A model generated the notes under the pieces. That model did no database searches and was not told the origin of the DNA. It was given only the letters and a program-made list of their open reading frames with translations. A program made the translations under genes and the position numbers. Below, piece by piece: positions 40,114 to 48,697 of a stretch of 64,000 nt of DNA. The stretch is from Phaeobacter cretensis (GTDB lineage: Bacteria; Pseudomonadota; Alphaproteobacteria; Rhodobacterales; Rhodobacteraceae): NCBI RefSeq assembly GCF_047372505.1, contig NZ_JBKBEU010000001.1:1240001-1304000 (forward strand), in the 5' to 3' direction. Within the stretch, counting starts at the first letter, position 1. Every line of letters begins with the position of its first letter.

Positions 40114-43100
40114 TCAGAGATCCACCTCGATCAGCCCGTCCCGTTCAACTGCGCGAGACTGGCACAGGATCACGGAATCTTTGCGCTGTGCTTTGGACAA
40201 CACGAAATCACGATGCTCGACCTCACCGGATATCAATCCACATTTGCACACGCCGCAAATGCCATCGGCACATTTCACATCCACATGAATTCCGTTCTCT
40301 GCCAACACATCTGTAGCGGTCTTGTCGGCTGGCACCAGTAGCTCGCGGCCGGTACGGGCCAACCTCAACGTGAAATCGTGATTTTCATACTCAGGCACCT
40401 CCGGCACGGAGAAATACTCCAGATGGCGTGCCTCTTCCGGAAACCCCTGCCGCTCAGCCGCGTCCATCACGCCACCCATGTAGCGATCCGGGCCACATGT
40501 ATAGACGTGCCAGCCCTCGCTATAGCTCGCGAGCAACTGATCTAAATTCGCACGACGACCCTCGTCCGAAACATGAAAATGCACATGTTCTGCCCAAGGC
40601 GCTGCCATAAGATCTGACAGATAGCCCGCCTCCCCTCGCGAGGGGATAGAATAGTGCAGCTCAAACGCCCGTCCAAGCGCATATAAACGATGCGCCATTG
40701 CAATCATCGGCGTCACACCAATTCCCCCTCCCATAAGGAACGTGCGGCTCGCGCCTTCTTCCAGCTGAAAGTGATTGATGGGTTTGGAGATGAACACCTT
40801 TCGGCCTTTGGTGAAAATACGGTGCAACAGTTTCGAACCGCCCCGTCCCATATCTTCGCGCAGCACACCGATCTGGTACTTCGACCGGTCCGCAGGATCC
40901 CCCGACATGGAGTATTGCCGCAGAAACTCAGGCGCGACTACAATGTCCAGATGAGCCCCGGCAGTCCATTCTGGCAAGGGACTGCCATCCAGGCTCTGAA
41001 ACTCAAATTTAGTGACACCGCTGCTCATCATCTCGACCTCGGACACCTCGACCCGCAAGACCGGGCTGTCGCCATCGCTGGTATAGATGTGATCCCAGTC
41101 ACCACTCTCACCACGGGCGCGACGGGATTTATATTCTTGCGCGGTGATCATCGCCTGATAGGCCTCGATCCCCGCCTCGCGGTCCATGGGAAATGGATAA
41201 GGCCAGGGATGTGGCGCAAGATTGGCCGGATAGACAGCTAATGTCTGATCCTCGAACTTCAGATCCAGATCCGTTTGCAGCGCACGTGCATTGACTGGCA
41301 GGCGCGTCGGACGGTAGGCACCGCCCTCTTCCAGCTCCAGATCCCACCACCATTTTTTGGCTGGATTCATCTCACCATTGCCAACCATGTCATCCAGTTT
41401 CGCCAGGGCCGGCGCCGCTGACGGCATATTCATCGCCGCCCAGCGGAACGGTTTTTCCTTGAAAATCCCCTCAAGATTCCATGGGCAGGTCTTCATACAG
41501 CGCCCGCACATCGCGCCACCCGGCGTGGTGATACGATAGGTTGTGCATTTCTGGCTATCTGATTTCCAGATCTCATATCCGTTGAACATCAGCTTGGGCC
41601 CGGCGGTGATCGCCCCAGCAGGGCATTCACGCGCGCATTTATTGCAAGCTTCGCAAAACGCCTGCAGGCCGAAATCAATCGGCTTATCATGGGCCATCGG
41701 CATATCGGTCGTCACCACACCCGATTTCAGGCGTGGCCCGAGGAAGGGGTTCAGGATCACCTCTCCAATGCGGCTGACTTCGCCCAACCCCGACAACAAC
41801 AAAAGCGGCGGTTGCAGCACCTCGCCGTCCATCACAGTATGCGCCTTTGCCTTGTATCCGAGATTGCGGATCTGCCGGGCAACTACGCCACCCAGCAGCG
41901 AAAACCGCAAATAGGCCCGCATGGATTGCGCCACGGCGATCCAATCATCACCGGACGTTCCTTCGGTCGTGTCGAACCCCTGATCCACGATCATTGAAAT
42001 CGCCTGATCGTGCTCCGGATGGATCTCTGCCCCGGTCGCGTCGTGGCTGTACCATGCCCAGTCAGGGCAGCGGCTGATCCCAACCGCATCAATGCCTAGC
42101 CAGTAACTGGCCGCCTTAATATTAGAGGCATTGCGCTCCGCATCAGTGGGCCGAGCACCATTTTGGGCAGGCGTCCCATCCTGCAACAAAACAAAGGCAC
42201 CAAGCATGCGCCGTTGCGCCATCGACGGTGCTGCTTTGCGAACGTAAAACCCGCCGGTTGCCACCTTTTGGTTGGCCTTTCCCATGTCACCAAACTGACT
42301 GCGGGCGAACATATCGGCACGTTTTGGCACCCGCGCCACGCGAGCCTCGTCGATATAGGTGGTTGGGTCACCCACCCGCTTAAGCGTCTCAAACGGATGC
42401 GGCCCATCGCGGTAGTCCCGCCGCGCAAAAGGATCACCATTCAGTGCGGAGCGCTCCGATCCCAACCCCAGCCACCACTTTGGTCCTTTCACCTGCATCA
42501 CAGGCTGCAATTCCTGCGGCAAGAGTGGCTTGTCGCGGATCAAATCGAAATCCGTGGTTACCGCCGCCGCCCCAAATCGCTGACCCAGATAGGGGTTCAC
42601 AAGATGACCATCCTCAACCGTGGCCAGCCCCGCCGCGACCGTCAATTGGTTGAGATCAACATCCGACGAAGTACCCGTATGCGCCTTTGCATCCCACCCC
42701 AAAAGGCGGATGTAGTTCGCCAGCACGACTGCTGTTTCCGAGGCGCGAAGACAGGCACGGTGTGTTTCCGCTCCCTCAAGCCAATCGCAGCCCGCTTCGT
42801 CCGGGCGCGGATCGCGTGGCATCTCGTACAGGAACACAATCGAATGGCGGTGATCGCCGATGGTTGTCGGCGGCGCTACCATCGCATCCTTCAGATCCGC
42901 CATAATCATATCGATGCCAGAGGCCAGCGTCTTAGTCTGCCGCGTCTTCAGATCATGCGCCAACCGGTCGATATCAGGGTTGCGATAGGGCGTTGCCAAT
43001 CGCGCTGAAACCGGCAGCGGCCCAATTCCCACCATGGCGGCATCATTGAAATAGCCGAAGGCTTTGATGTGATCCGCCCGGTCCTGCGGATCATCCGGGC

Positions 43101-43329
43101 ACTCAGCGCGCGCTTTGTTGACCAACCCATCACGGATCGCATCCATCATTGCCTGATATTCGCCCATCGCATTGACGATAGAGGCTGGCATATCCGGCCG
43201 CGCAAAACTCAATTGCTGAAAGACGGGCACCGCTGTCAGATCCGGCATTGGCCCTGGCTGCAACCGTTCCATCGGGAACGGCCCCATGTGCATTGGACGA
43301 GACCGGGTCGAAAACAGTCGGAGGGGCAT
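40114..43329 (-). CDS. Self-sufficient reductive dehalogenase fused to flavin/2Fe-2S reductase
   Basis: 1071 residues, no Tat or other signal peptide, so cytoplasmic. Residues about 1-700 are a cobalamin-dependent reductive dehalogenase with two ferredoxin-type clusters: CEACNKCARECP near 557 and CGRCMKTCPWN near 606. Two similar modules are visible: GWDAKAHT...NPYLGQRF...VTTDFDL and GYKAKAHT...NPFLGPRL...VTTDMPM, an internal duplication. Residues about 756-980 form a phthalate-dioxygenase-reductase-like part (RQYSMSG for FMN, GGIGVTPMIAMAH and YTCGPD for NAD(P)H). A plant-type 2Fe-2S domain ends the chain (CADGICGVCKCG near 1022). This is the layout of the oxygen-tolerant catabolic dehalogenases BhbA and NpRdhA, which take electrons from NADPH to remove halogen from haloaromatics. 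It stands alone; no membrane anchor gene follows. Confidence 0.88.
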   Translation of the reverse strand: MPLRLFSTRSRPMHMGPFPMERLQPGPMPDLTAVPVFQQLSFARPDMPASIVNAMGEYQAMMDAIRDGLVNKARAECPDDPQDRADHIKAFGYFNDAAMVGIGPLPVSARLATPYRNPDIDRLAHDLKTRQTKTLASGIDMIMADLKDAMVAPPTTIGDHRHSIVFLYEMPRDPRPDEAGCDWLEGAETHRACLRASETAVVLANYIRLLGWDAKAHTGTSSDVDLNQLTVAAGLATVEDGHLVNPYLGQRFGAAAVTTDFDLIRDKPLLPQELQPVMQVKGPKWWLGLGSERSALNGDPFARRDYRDGPHPFETLKRVGDPTTYIDEARVARVPKRADMFARSQFGDMGKANQKVATGGFYVRKAAPSMAQRRMLGAFVLLQDGTPAQNGARPTDAERNASNIKAASYWLGIDAVGISRCPDWAWYSHDATGAEIHPEHDQAISMIVDQGFDTTEGTSGDDWIAVAQSMRAYLRFSLLGGVVARQIRNLGYKAKAHTVMDGEVLQPPLLLLSGLGEVSRIGEVILNPFLGPRLKSGVVTTDMPMAHDKPIDFGLQAFCEACNKCARECPAGAITAGPKLMFNGYEIWKSDSQKCTTYRITTPGGAMCGRCMKTCPWNLEGIFKEKPFRWAAMNMPSAAPALAKLDDMVGNGEMNPAKKWWWDLELEEGGAYRPTRLPVNARALQTDLDLKFEDQTLAVYPANLAPHPWPYPFPMDREAGIEAYQAMITAQEYKSRRARGESGDWDHIYTSDGDSPVLRVEVSEVEMMSSGVTKFEFQSLDGSPLPEWTAGAHLDIVVAPEFLRQYSMSGDPADRSKYQIGVLREDMGRGGSKLLHRIFTKGRKVFISKPINHFQLEEGASRTFLMGGGIGVTPMIAMAHRLYALGRAFELHYSIPSRGEAGYLSDLMAAPWAEHVHFHVSDEGRRANLDQLLASYSEGWHVYTCGPDRYMGGVMDAAERQGFPEEARHLEYFSVPEVPEYENHDFTLRLARTGRELLVPADKTATDVLAENGIHVDVKCADGICGVCKCGLISGEVEHRDFVLSKAQRKDSVILCQSRAVERDGLIEVDL

Positions 43330-43508
43330 AGGCGGATCCTGATGTCATTGGCCAAACGTCAGAACCCAGCGACCGCTAGCCTGACGATAAGCTTGTACAC
43401 CAGAATAGGCGCCTCATAATAGGCTCCAACATCCAATATTAAATGAAGATAACTTAAGCATATGTTTTATAACAAAAATATCAGCATCCAATCGAAATTA
43501 GTAACGAC

Positions 43509-44282
43509 CTAACTTCGTCGACCGTCAAAGGAGCGGATCTCAATTCCACCACCTGACAAAGCGGCACGCACCGATCGCGCCAGCTGCACAGCGGTTGGCG
43601 TATCACCATGAAGGCAGATCGTGTCTATGGCCGTTGGAATACGCGCGCCACTCTCCGTGATGATCGCGCCCTCTTCCACCATTTGCAGGATACGTGGCCC
43701 CGCGATGGCAGGATCATGGATCACAGCGCCGGGCAAGGATCGATCAACAAGCGTACCATCGTTGTTATAGGCACGGTCGGCAAAGATCTCACCACACCAA
43801 CTACAACCTAGCTCGCGCACAACGTCCTCCATAGCTGTCGTCGCCAGAACCATGATGATCAGATCCGGGTCCAGATCCAGTGCCGCCTCATAACAGGTCC
43901 GCGCCATGGCATGATCCACGCAGGCCATATTAGACAAAGCGCCATGCAGTTTCAGATGTCGCACTTCACTGCCCGCCGCTCGCGCCATGCCTTGCGCAGC
44001 ACCCAGCTGATAGCGGATCATATTTGCAAGCGTATCATGCGGCACCTGCATCTTACGTCGGCCAAAGCCTTGCAGATCATCAAACCCCGGATGCGCACCA
44101 ATGCCAACCCCGTGATCGCGCGCCAACGCCATCGTCGCGGCCATCACATCCGGGTCTCCCGCGTGAAAACCACAGGCAATATTGGCCGAGGTCACAACAT
44201 CCAACAGCGCAGCATCATCGCCCATGGTCCATGGACCGAAGCCTTCACCCATATCGGCGTTCAAATCGACGGTCTTGTTCAT
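43509..44282 (-). CDS. pxpA: 5-oxoprolinase subunit PxpA (LamB/YcsF family)
   Basis: 257 residues. Typical LamB/YcsF stretches are VDLNADMGEGFG at the N-terminus, SANIACGFHAGDP, VGIGAHPGFDD and TICLHGDTP near the C-terminus. With PxpB and PxpC it makes the ATP-dependent bacterial 5-oxoprolinase that opens pyroglutamate to glutamate. The start overlaps the pxpC stop by 4 bases. Last gene of the operon pxpB-pxpC-pxpA. Confidence 0.92.
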   Translation of the reverse strand: MNKTVDLNADMGEGFGPWTMGDDAALLDVVTSANIACGFHAGDPDVMAATMALARDHGVGIGAHPGFDDLQGFGRRKMQVPHDTLANMIRYQLGAAQGMARAAGSEVRHLKLHGALSNMACVDHAMARTCYEAALDLDPDLIIMVLATTAMEDVVRELGCSWCGEIFADRAYNNDGTLVDRSLPGAVIHDPAIAGPRILQMVEEGAIITESGARIPTAIDTICLHGDTPTAVQLARSVRAALSGGGIEIRSFDGRRS

Positions 44283-45331
44283 GTCTGGGTTCCATTTCCG
44301 GCATCATCAAAAGGGTCGGCCTCGGCAGAGATGGCTCCACCGATCAGCTGATAAGAAAGAAGATCGGCCATATCAGCAGGATCGCGCACCAGAGGCCGGC
44401 ACGCCGAGGGCAGCCGCGTTATCGCCGCGTCATGTGCGGCCTGTTGCGCCAGACCTTCCTCCAAAGAGACCCAGCGAAACCGAAGTGTTGTCCCAGCGGT
44501 CGCCTGCACCGCTCGCGACAAATCGCAGGGCAGAACCGTTCCGATCCGGGGGTAGCCGCCAGTGGTCTGCGCCTCGCGCAGGAGCAGAAACGGACGACCA
44601 TCGCCTGTCATCTGCACGTCCCCTGGCACGATCACCTCAGACAACACATCCAGCTGCCCTTCGGCAGCGAACCCCTCGCCCTCCGCTGTCAGTTCCAACG
44701 CCATTCGGCTCGCACGTCGCCCCGGCGAAAACAGCGTCTGGGCAAACCGGCGACGCACCCCATCTTCAAAAAGATCAGATTGGAAACTCTCGACCATTCG
44801 CAACTCACCACCAGAAGAGCGGTCCGCCACATCAAGACAAAGCCCGGTCGCCTGCCGCGCCACGGGAAGTGTCTCGTCCCCCACAGGCAGGGTGTCGCCC
44901 ACAGCCACCGGCGCACCAAGTGCCGCTACCAGATGCGCGGCCCGCGCGCCCAGTCGCTCCGGAGTCGCGATACCGCCACCTACATGCAGATACCCGTAGA
45001 CGCCGCGTTTCGCGGCACCGATTTCAAGCCGCTGCCCCGGTTCAATTCTGTGAGATGCATTCCAAATCAACTGCGCACCATCCAGCGTCACCGCCATCGC
45101 CGCCCCGGTTAGGGCAATACGCATGGGCTCGCTCGCTTCGAACACACCACCCATACCGGCCATCTCCAACGCCGCCATCCTGGGGTCTTGACGCAACAGA
45201 GCGGCCCCTTCAGCCAGCGCAAGCGTATCCGCCGCTCCGCCCTGTGAGAGCCCCTGCCCGAGATAACCGATGCGACCTTGATCTTGCACCGTGCAAGAAG
45301 GGCCCGCGCGCAGAACCTTCAGCGCTCTCAT
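44279..45331 (-). CDS. pxpC: 5-oxoprolinase subunit PxpC (KipA / biotin-dependent carboxyltransferase-like)
   Basis: 350 residues. The family opening is readable as VLRAGPSCTVQDQGRIGYLG, then QGGAADTLALAEG; further on REAQTTGGYPRIGTVLP. Its frame overlaps the pxpB stop and the pxpA start by 4 bases on each side, indicating translational coupling. Together with PxpB it forms the core that phosphorylates or activates 5-oxoproline. Confidence 0.92.
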   Translation of the reverse strand: MRALKVLRAGPSCTVQDQGRIGYLGQGLSQGGAADTLALAEGAALLRQDPRMAALEMAGMGGVFEASEPMRIALTGAAMAVTLDGAQLIWNASHRIEPGQRLEIGAAKRGVYGYLHVGGGIATPERLGARAAHLVAALGAPVAVGDTLPVGDETLPVARQATGLCLDVADRSSGGELRMVESFQSDLFEDGVRRRFAQTLFSPGRRASRMALELTAEGEGFAAEGQLDVLSEVIVPGDVQMTGDGRPFLLLREAQTTGGYPRIGTVLPCDLSRAVQATAGTTLRFRWVSLEEGLAQQAAHDAAITRLPSACRPLVRDPADMADLLSYQLIGGAISAEADPFDDAGNGTQT

Positions 45332-46080
45332 GCTGCGACCTCGCTCACAACGGCGCCACCTTGCTCCGCACCTATTTCGCGCAGGCGCAAAAATTGGGCC
45401 TTGCTGACAGCTTCAAACTGCAGCTCATCGCCTGCCCGCAACGCAAAAGGATCAGCGATATCCGGCTGAAACAACGTGAGAGCCGTTTGCCCGACATGCC
45501 GCCACCCGGTAGGTGAAGCAGTGGAGAACAGTACAAACTGCCGGATCGCCAGCACCAGCGCCCCCACCGGCACTTGCGGCGTGACTTGTGTCTGGCGCGG
45601 TATATCCCAGTTTTCTCCCAATGTGCCGAGATAAGGCTGCCCGGGCGCAAAGCCGATAGTCAGAACACGCACCTGCGCCGCACTCAGTTGCTCAATCGCA
45701 GCCTCTTCACTCAGGCCAGCCAGATCCGCCGCTTCCGCCAGCTGTGGGGCGAGATCGGTGCCATAAACTGTTGGTACACGCCAGAAACGCCGGCCTTGCG
45801 GCAGCGGCGCGTCGCGCCAATCTTGTGTCTGCAGCAGATCTGCCAAAATCCCGTGCAGGCGATCATGCGACAGCTCTTTCACATCGAACCGCACAAAGAC
45901 TGAAGCCAGAGAGGTTGCGGTTTCTACAACTCCACTCAGGTGCAACTCATTGATTGCACTACGAAATGCAAGTGTGGCGCGGTTGGTGGCTTCATCCAGT
46001 TGATCGCCAAAGCTGACCAACATTCCTGATAGCCCGATATTTCGGATCAATGGATAGGTGGGTGTTCCTTGGCGCAACAT
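45328..46080 (-). CDS. pxpB: 5-oxoprolinase subunit PxpB (KipI family)
   Basis: 250 residues from the ATG at 46080, which has GGAGG 4 bp upstream; the frame continues upstream without support. KipI signatures are VRFDVKELSHDRLHG-like central strands, VLTIGFAPGQPYLG and PVGALVLAI. First gene of pxpBCA. In Bacillus KipI also inhibits a sporulation kinase, but the metabolic role applies here. Confidence 0.9.
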   Translation of the reverse strand: MLRQGTPTYPLIRNIGLSGMLVSFGDQLDEATNRATLAFRSAINELHLSGVVETATSLASVFVRFDVKELSHDRLHGILADLLQTQDWRDAPLPQGRRFWRVPTVYGTDLAPQLAEAADLAGLSEEAAIEQLSAAQVRVLTIGFAPGQPYLGTLGENWDIPRQTQVTPQVPVGALVLAIRQFVLFSTASPTGWRHVGQTALTLFQPDIADPFALRAGDELQFEAVSKAQFLRLREIGAEQGGAVVSEVAA

Positions 46081-46240
46081 GGTTCCTCCGATAGCGGGCA
46101 TGGGCGACTTCCCGGTCCCAACGGGCCGATCAATTTTCGCCACAGGGTTGCGCCGCAAAGAGAGGATAGTCAACCGCACATTACCGCGCCGCGTCACCGT
46201 TTCTCAGAAACACGCAAGGTCTGTCATACATGATGCCGGA

Positions 46241-47020
46241 TTAAGCAGCGAGGGCTGGGGCAAATGGCAAGTCCATGACCTCACCGTCCTCCACCACCAG
46301 CGCACGGTTCGGCTGAACCTCAATCCAGTTTCCGATATCACTGTCTAGCGGTTCAGAGGTTACAATCACCCCTTCTTTGTAGACCCGATAATAGAGGCTC
46401 GGCGCGTGTTTGTCGGAGGCATATCTCGCCGCATAAAGACGAGTACCGTCCGACCAGCAAGCGCCAAACCGCATGTGCGGTGTTGTGCCATGCTCGCGAG
46501 AGACGGCCTCGACCTGCTGTACCGCTCCCGCAACGGCGCCGATAGGATCAGCATCAAGACCCAGCCCCAGGGCAATCAGAAAAATCGCCTCACTCTCAGT
46601 CCCGCCCAAACGGTGATCATAGAACGCGTCCGGGATCATCGTATCCAACCGTTTGCGGAATTTCATATGACCGCCAGCCTGACCGTTGTGCATAAAGCTC
46701 CACTTGTCGCTCGCAAAAGGATGGCAATTGTTTCTCGAGGTCGCCGTCCCGGTTGAGGCGCGCACATGCGCCAGAAACAAGCCGGTGCGGGTATGGCGCG
46801 ATATCTGCGCCAGATTCGGATCAGACCAAGCCGGGTGGGTGTCCTTGTAAAGGCAGGGTTCGGAGCGATCCGAATACCACGCCATACCAAATCCATCGGC
46901 ATTGATCGGCGTCTTACAGATCAATGCATTGCGGGACTGATGCACCAGTGAATGCTCTGGCACGAACACCAGATCCTCAAGATAACGCGGGGCGCCGTTC
47001 CAGGCCAGAAGACGGCACAT
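46241..47020 (-). CDS. Class II glutamine amidotransferase (YafJ/EgtC-like)
   Basis: 259 residues. The nucleophile Cys2 follows the initiator Met (MCRLLAWNGAP), and the Ntn-fold blocks NADGFGMAWY, LAHVRASTGT and NCHPFASDKWSFMHNGQ are intact. It resembles EgtC of ergothioneine synthesis, which trims a gamma-glutamyl group, and the uncharacterised YafJ. Its ATG overlaps the stop of the class V PLP enzyme as TAATG, so the two are made together. A hydrolase on gamma-glutamyl or amide bonds is likely; the substrate is unknown. Confidence 0.82.
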   Translation of the reverse strand: MCRLLAWNGAPRYLEDLVFVPEHSLVHQSRNALICKTPINADGFGMAWYSDRSEPCLYKDTHPAWSDPNLAQISRHTRTGLFLAHVRASTGTATSRNNCHPFASDKWSFMHNGQAGGHMKFRKRLDTMIPDAFYDHRLGGTESEAIFLIALGLGLDADPIGAVAGAVQQVEAVSREHGTTPHMRFGACWSDGTRLYAARYASDKHAPSLYYRVYKEGVIVTSEPLDSDIGNWIEVQPNRALVVEDGEVMDLPFAPALAA

Positions 47021-48501
47021 TAGGCCACCTTCGGCGCAAAACGCGCTGTTGCGACATCTACGTTGTAGTCATCACAGAACCGCTGCGGATCGCGCACCAG
47101 CTCACTTACGGCATGAATAATCGCATCTGCTTTCTCATCGCTTAGAGTGGCCGAGAAATTAAGCCGCGTCCAACCGGGTTTCTCAATTTCCTGACCGCCC
47201 AGAATCGCGGCACGCATCTGCGTGGACTGGGTCTGATCAATCTCCAGCAATCGGTGCGCATAAGGCCCCGCACAGGCGCAACCACCGCGAGCCTGCACAC
47301 CATAGTGATCCGACAACATCCGGGTGAACAGCTGCTGGTGGATCGGCGCACCGGTTTCAGGATCTGTTACCTGAAATGAGAAGATCGGCAATTTCTGCGC
47401 AGCATTCGGGTTGCCCAAAATCTGCAGATTAGGCAGGTCTTTCCAAGCGGCAAGTGCACGCTGGCGCAGCTCTTCCTGCCGTTTGAGCATGAACGCCTGC
47501 CCCATCGCCTCTTTCACCAGCAGACACAGCGCCGCGCGGATGTCACCAACAACATTCGGAGTGCCCGCTTCTTCGCGTGCGGCGATATCGTCGGCGTAAT
47601 CATGGCGCCAGGGCGAGACAAATTTCACGGTGCCGCCGCCGGGTAACGTCGGCCGGGCGCTTTTTACCGCGTCTTTGCGCAAGATCATCACCCCGGATGC
47701 ACCGGGACCGCCCAGAAACTTATGCACGGAGAATACAATCGCATCTTTCTCAGCATCAGTACCTGCCGCCATATCCATCGGCAGATAGGGGCCGCCGCCT
47801 GCGTAGTCCCAGACGACCCGCGCATCAAAGCGACGCAACATCCGGCTGACCACATCAGTGTCAGTGACAATTCCGGTTACATTCGAGGCTGCCGAGAACG
47901 CGCCGATGATCAGGCGCTTCGCTTGACCGTCTTCGCCACGTTCGGCCGACAGTATAGCTTCAAGCGCTGCCATATCAGGCCCACCCTCAGCGGCTTCGGC
48001 AATCTCGACCACTTCGGCTCCGCTTTCGCGCCAAGGCAGGATATTCGAGTGATGTTCATAAGGGCCCAGGATCACCAGTGGCGCCTGACCAGAAGCAAGA
48101 GCTTCCGACACACCAAGAAGATGCACCAACCGGTTCAACCCAGCGGTCGCGCCAGATCCGGTAAATACAGTGGCGAACCGATCATCCGCACCACAAATCC
48201 GCGCGATGGTCTGGCGGGCAGAGTTGCGCAACCGGGTCATGAAACTACCACAGTAGGACGCCTCGGTATGGCTGTTCGCATAATAAGGCAGCACCTCATT
48301 CAGGACGAAGTCTTCGACTTGCTGCAGTGCCCGGCCAGAAGCGACATAGTCGGCATAGATCATCGGGCGAGGGCCGCTCGGGCCAGGCAATGCTACGCCC
48401 TCCCCAATAACGCCTGCCCGCAAACGGTTAAGACAATCGGGGCCAGCAAGCGAGGCGCTGAAACGATCAAGAAGGTCAGTGGAAGAGATATGCGCGGTCA
48501 T
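47020..48501 (-). CDS. Class V PLP-dependent enzyme (cysteine desulfurase-like)
   Basis: 493 residues, longer than SufS/IscS (about 400). The PLP lysine is in FSVHKFLGGPG, the phosphate-binding region in TGSGATAGLNRL, the cofactor histidine in YEHHSNILPW, and a cysteine-rich loop in RGGCACAGPYAH where desulfurases carry the catalytic Cys. The N-terminal YADYVASGRALQQVE also fits the family. Coupled to the amidotransferase, it forms a two-gene unit reminiscent of EgtC/EgtE but without EgtB/EgtD. Desulfurase, C-S lyase or epimerase activity are all possible. Confidence 0.78.
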   Translation of the reverse strand: MTAHISSTDLLDRFSASLAGPDCLNRLRAGVIGEGVALPGPSGPRPMIYADYVASGRALQQVEDFVLNEVLPYYANSHTEASYCGSFMTRLRNSARQTIARICGADDRFATVFTGSGATAGLNRLVHLLGVSEALASGQAPLVILGPYEHHSNILPWRESGAEVVEIAEAAEGGPDMAALEAILSAERGEDGQAKRLIIGAFSAASNVTGIVTDTDVVSRMLRRFDARVVWDYAGGGPYLPMDMAAGTDAEKDAIVFSVHKFLGGPGASGVMILRKDAVKSARPTLPGGGTVKFVSPWRHDYADDIAAREEAGTPNVVGDIRAALCLLVKEAMGQAFMLKRQEELRQRALAAWKDLPNLQILGNPNAAQKLPIFSFQVTDPETGAPIHQQLFTRMLSDHYGVQARGGCACAGPYAHRLLEIDQTQSTQMRAAILGGQEIEKPGWTRLNFSATLSDEKADAIIHAVSELVRDPQRFCDDYNVDVATARFAPKVA

Positions 48502-48697
48502 TTGAACGGCCTTTTTGCTGTGTCACAGAAACACTACCAAGCAGAACCCGCGAATTTTCACTCAATCTGCGCAGAAAAACACATAAAGATTTACACTATG
48601 ACACAACAATAGTTCATAATTCAGATCAAATACCCAAAATGGTGCGTTTGATATAATTTATTGATCGTCAATTGGACATAAAACCGTTCACTCCCAT

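Noticed and set aside
39808..40341. 177-codon plus-strand frame overlapping the dehalogenase end
   Set aside because: No ribosome-binding site, mixed composition, and its second half is antisense to the 2Fe-2S domain.
44182..45516. 444-codon plus-strand frame opposite pxpC
   Set aside because: Composed of Arg/Pro/Ser/His-rich sequence typical of the antisense frame of a GC-rich gene; pxpC has clear family motifs on the other strand.
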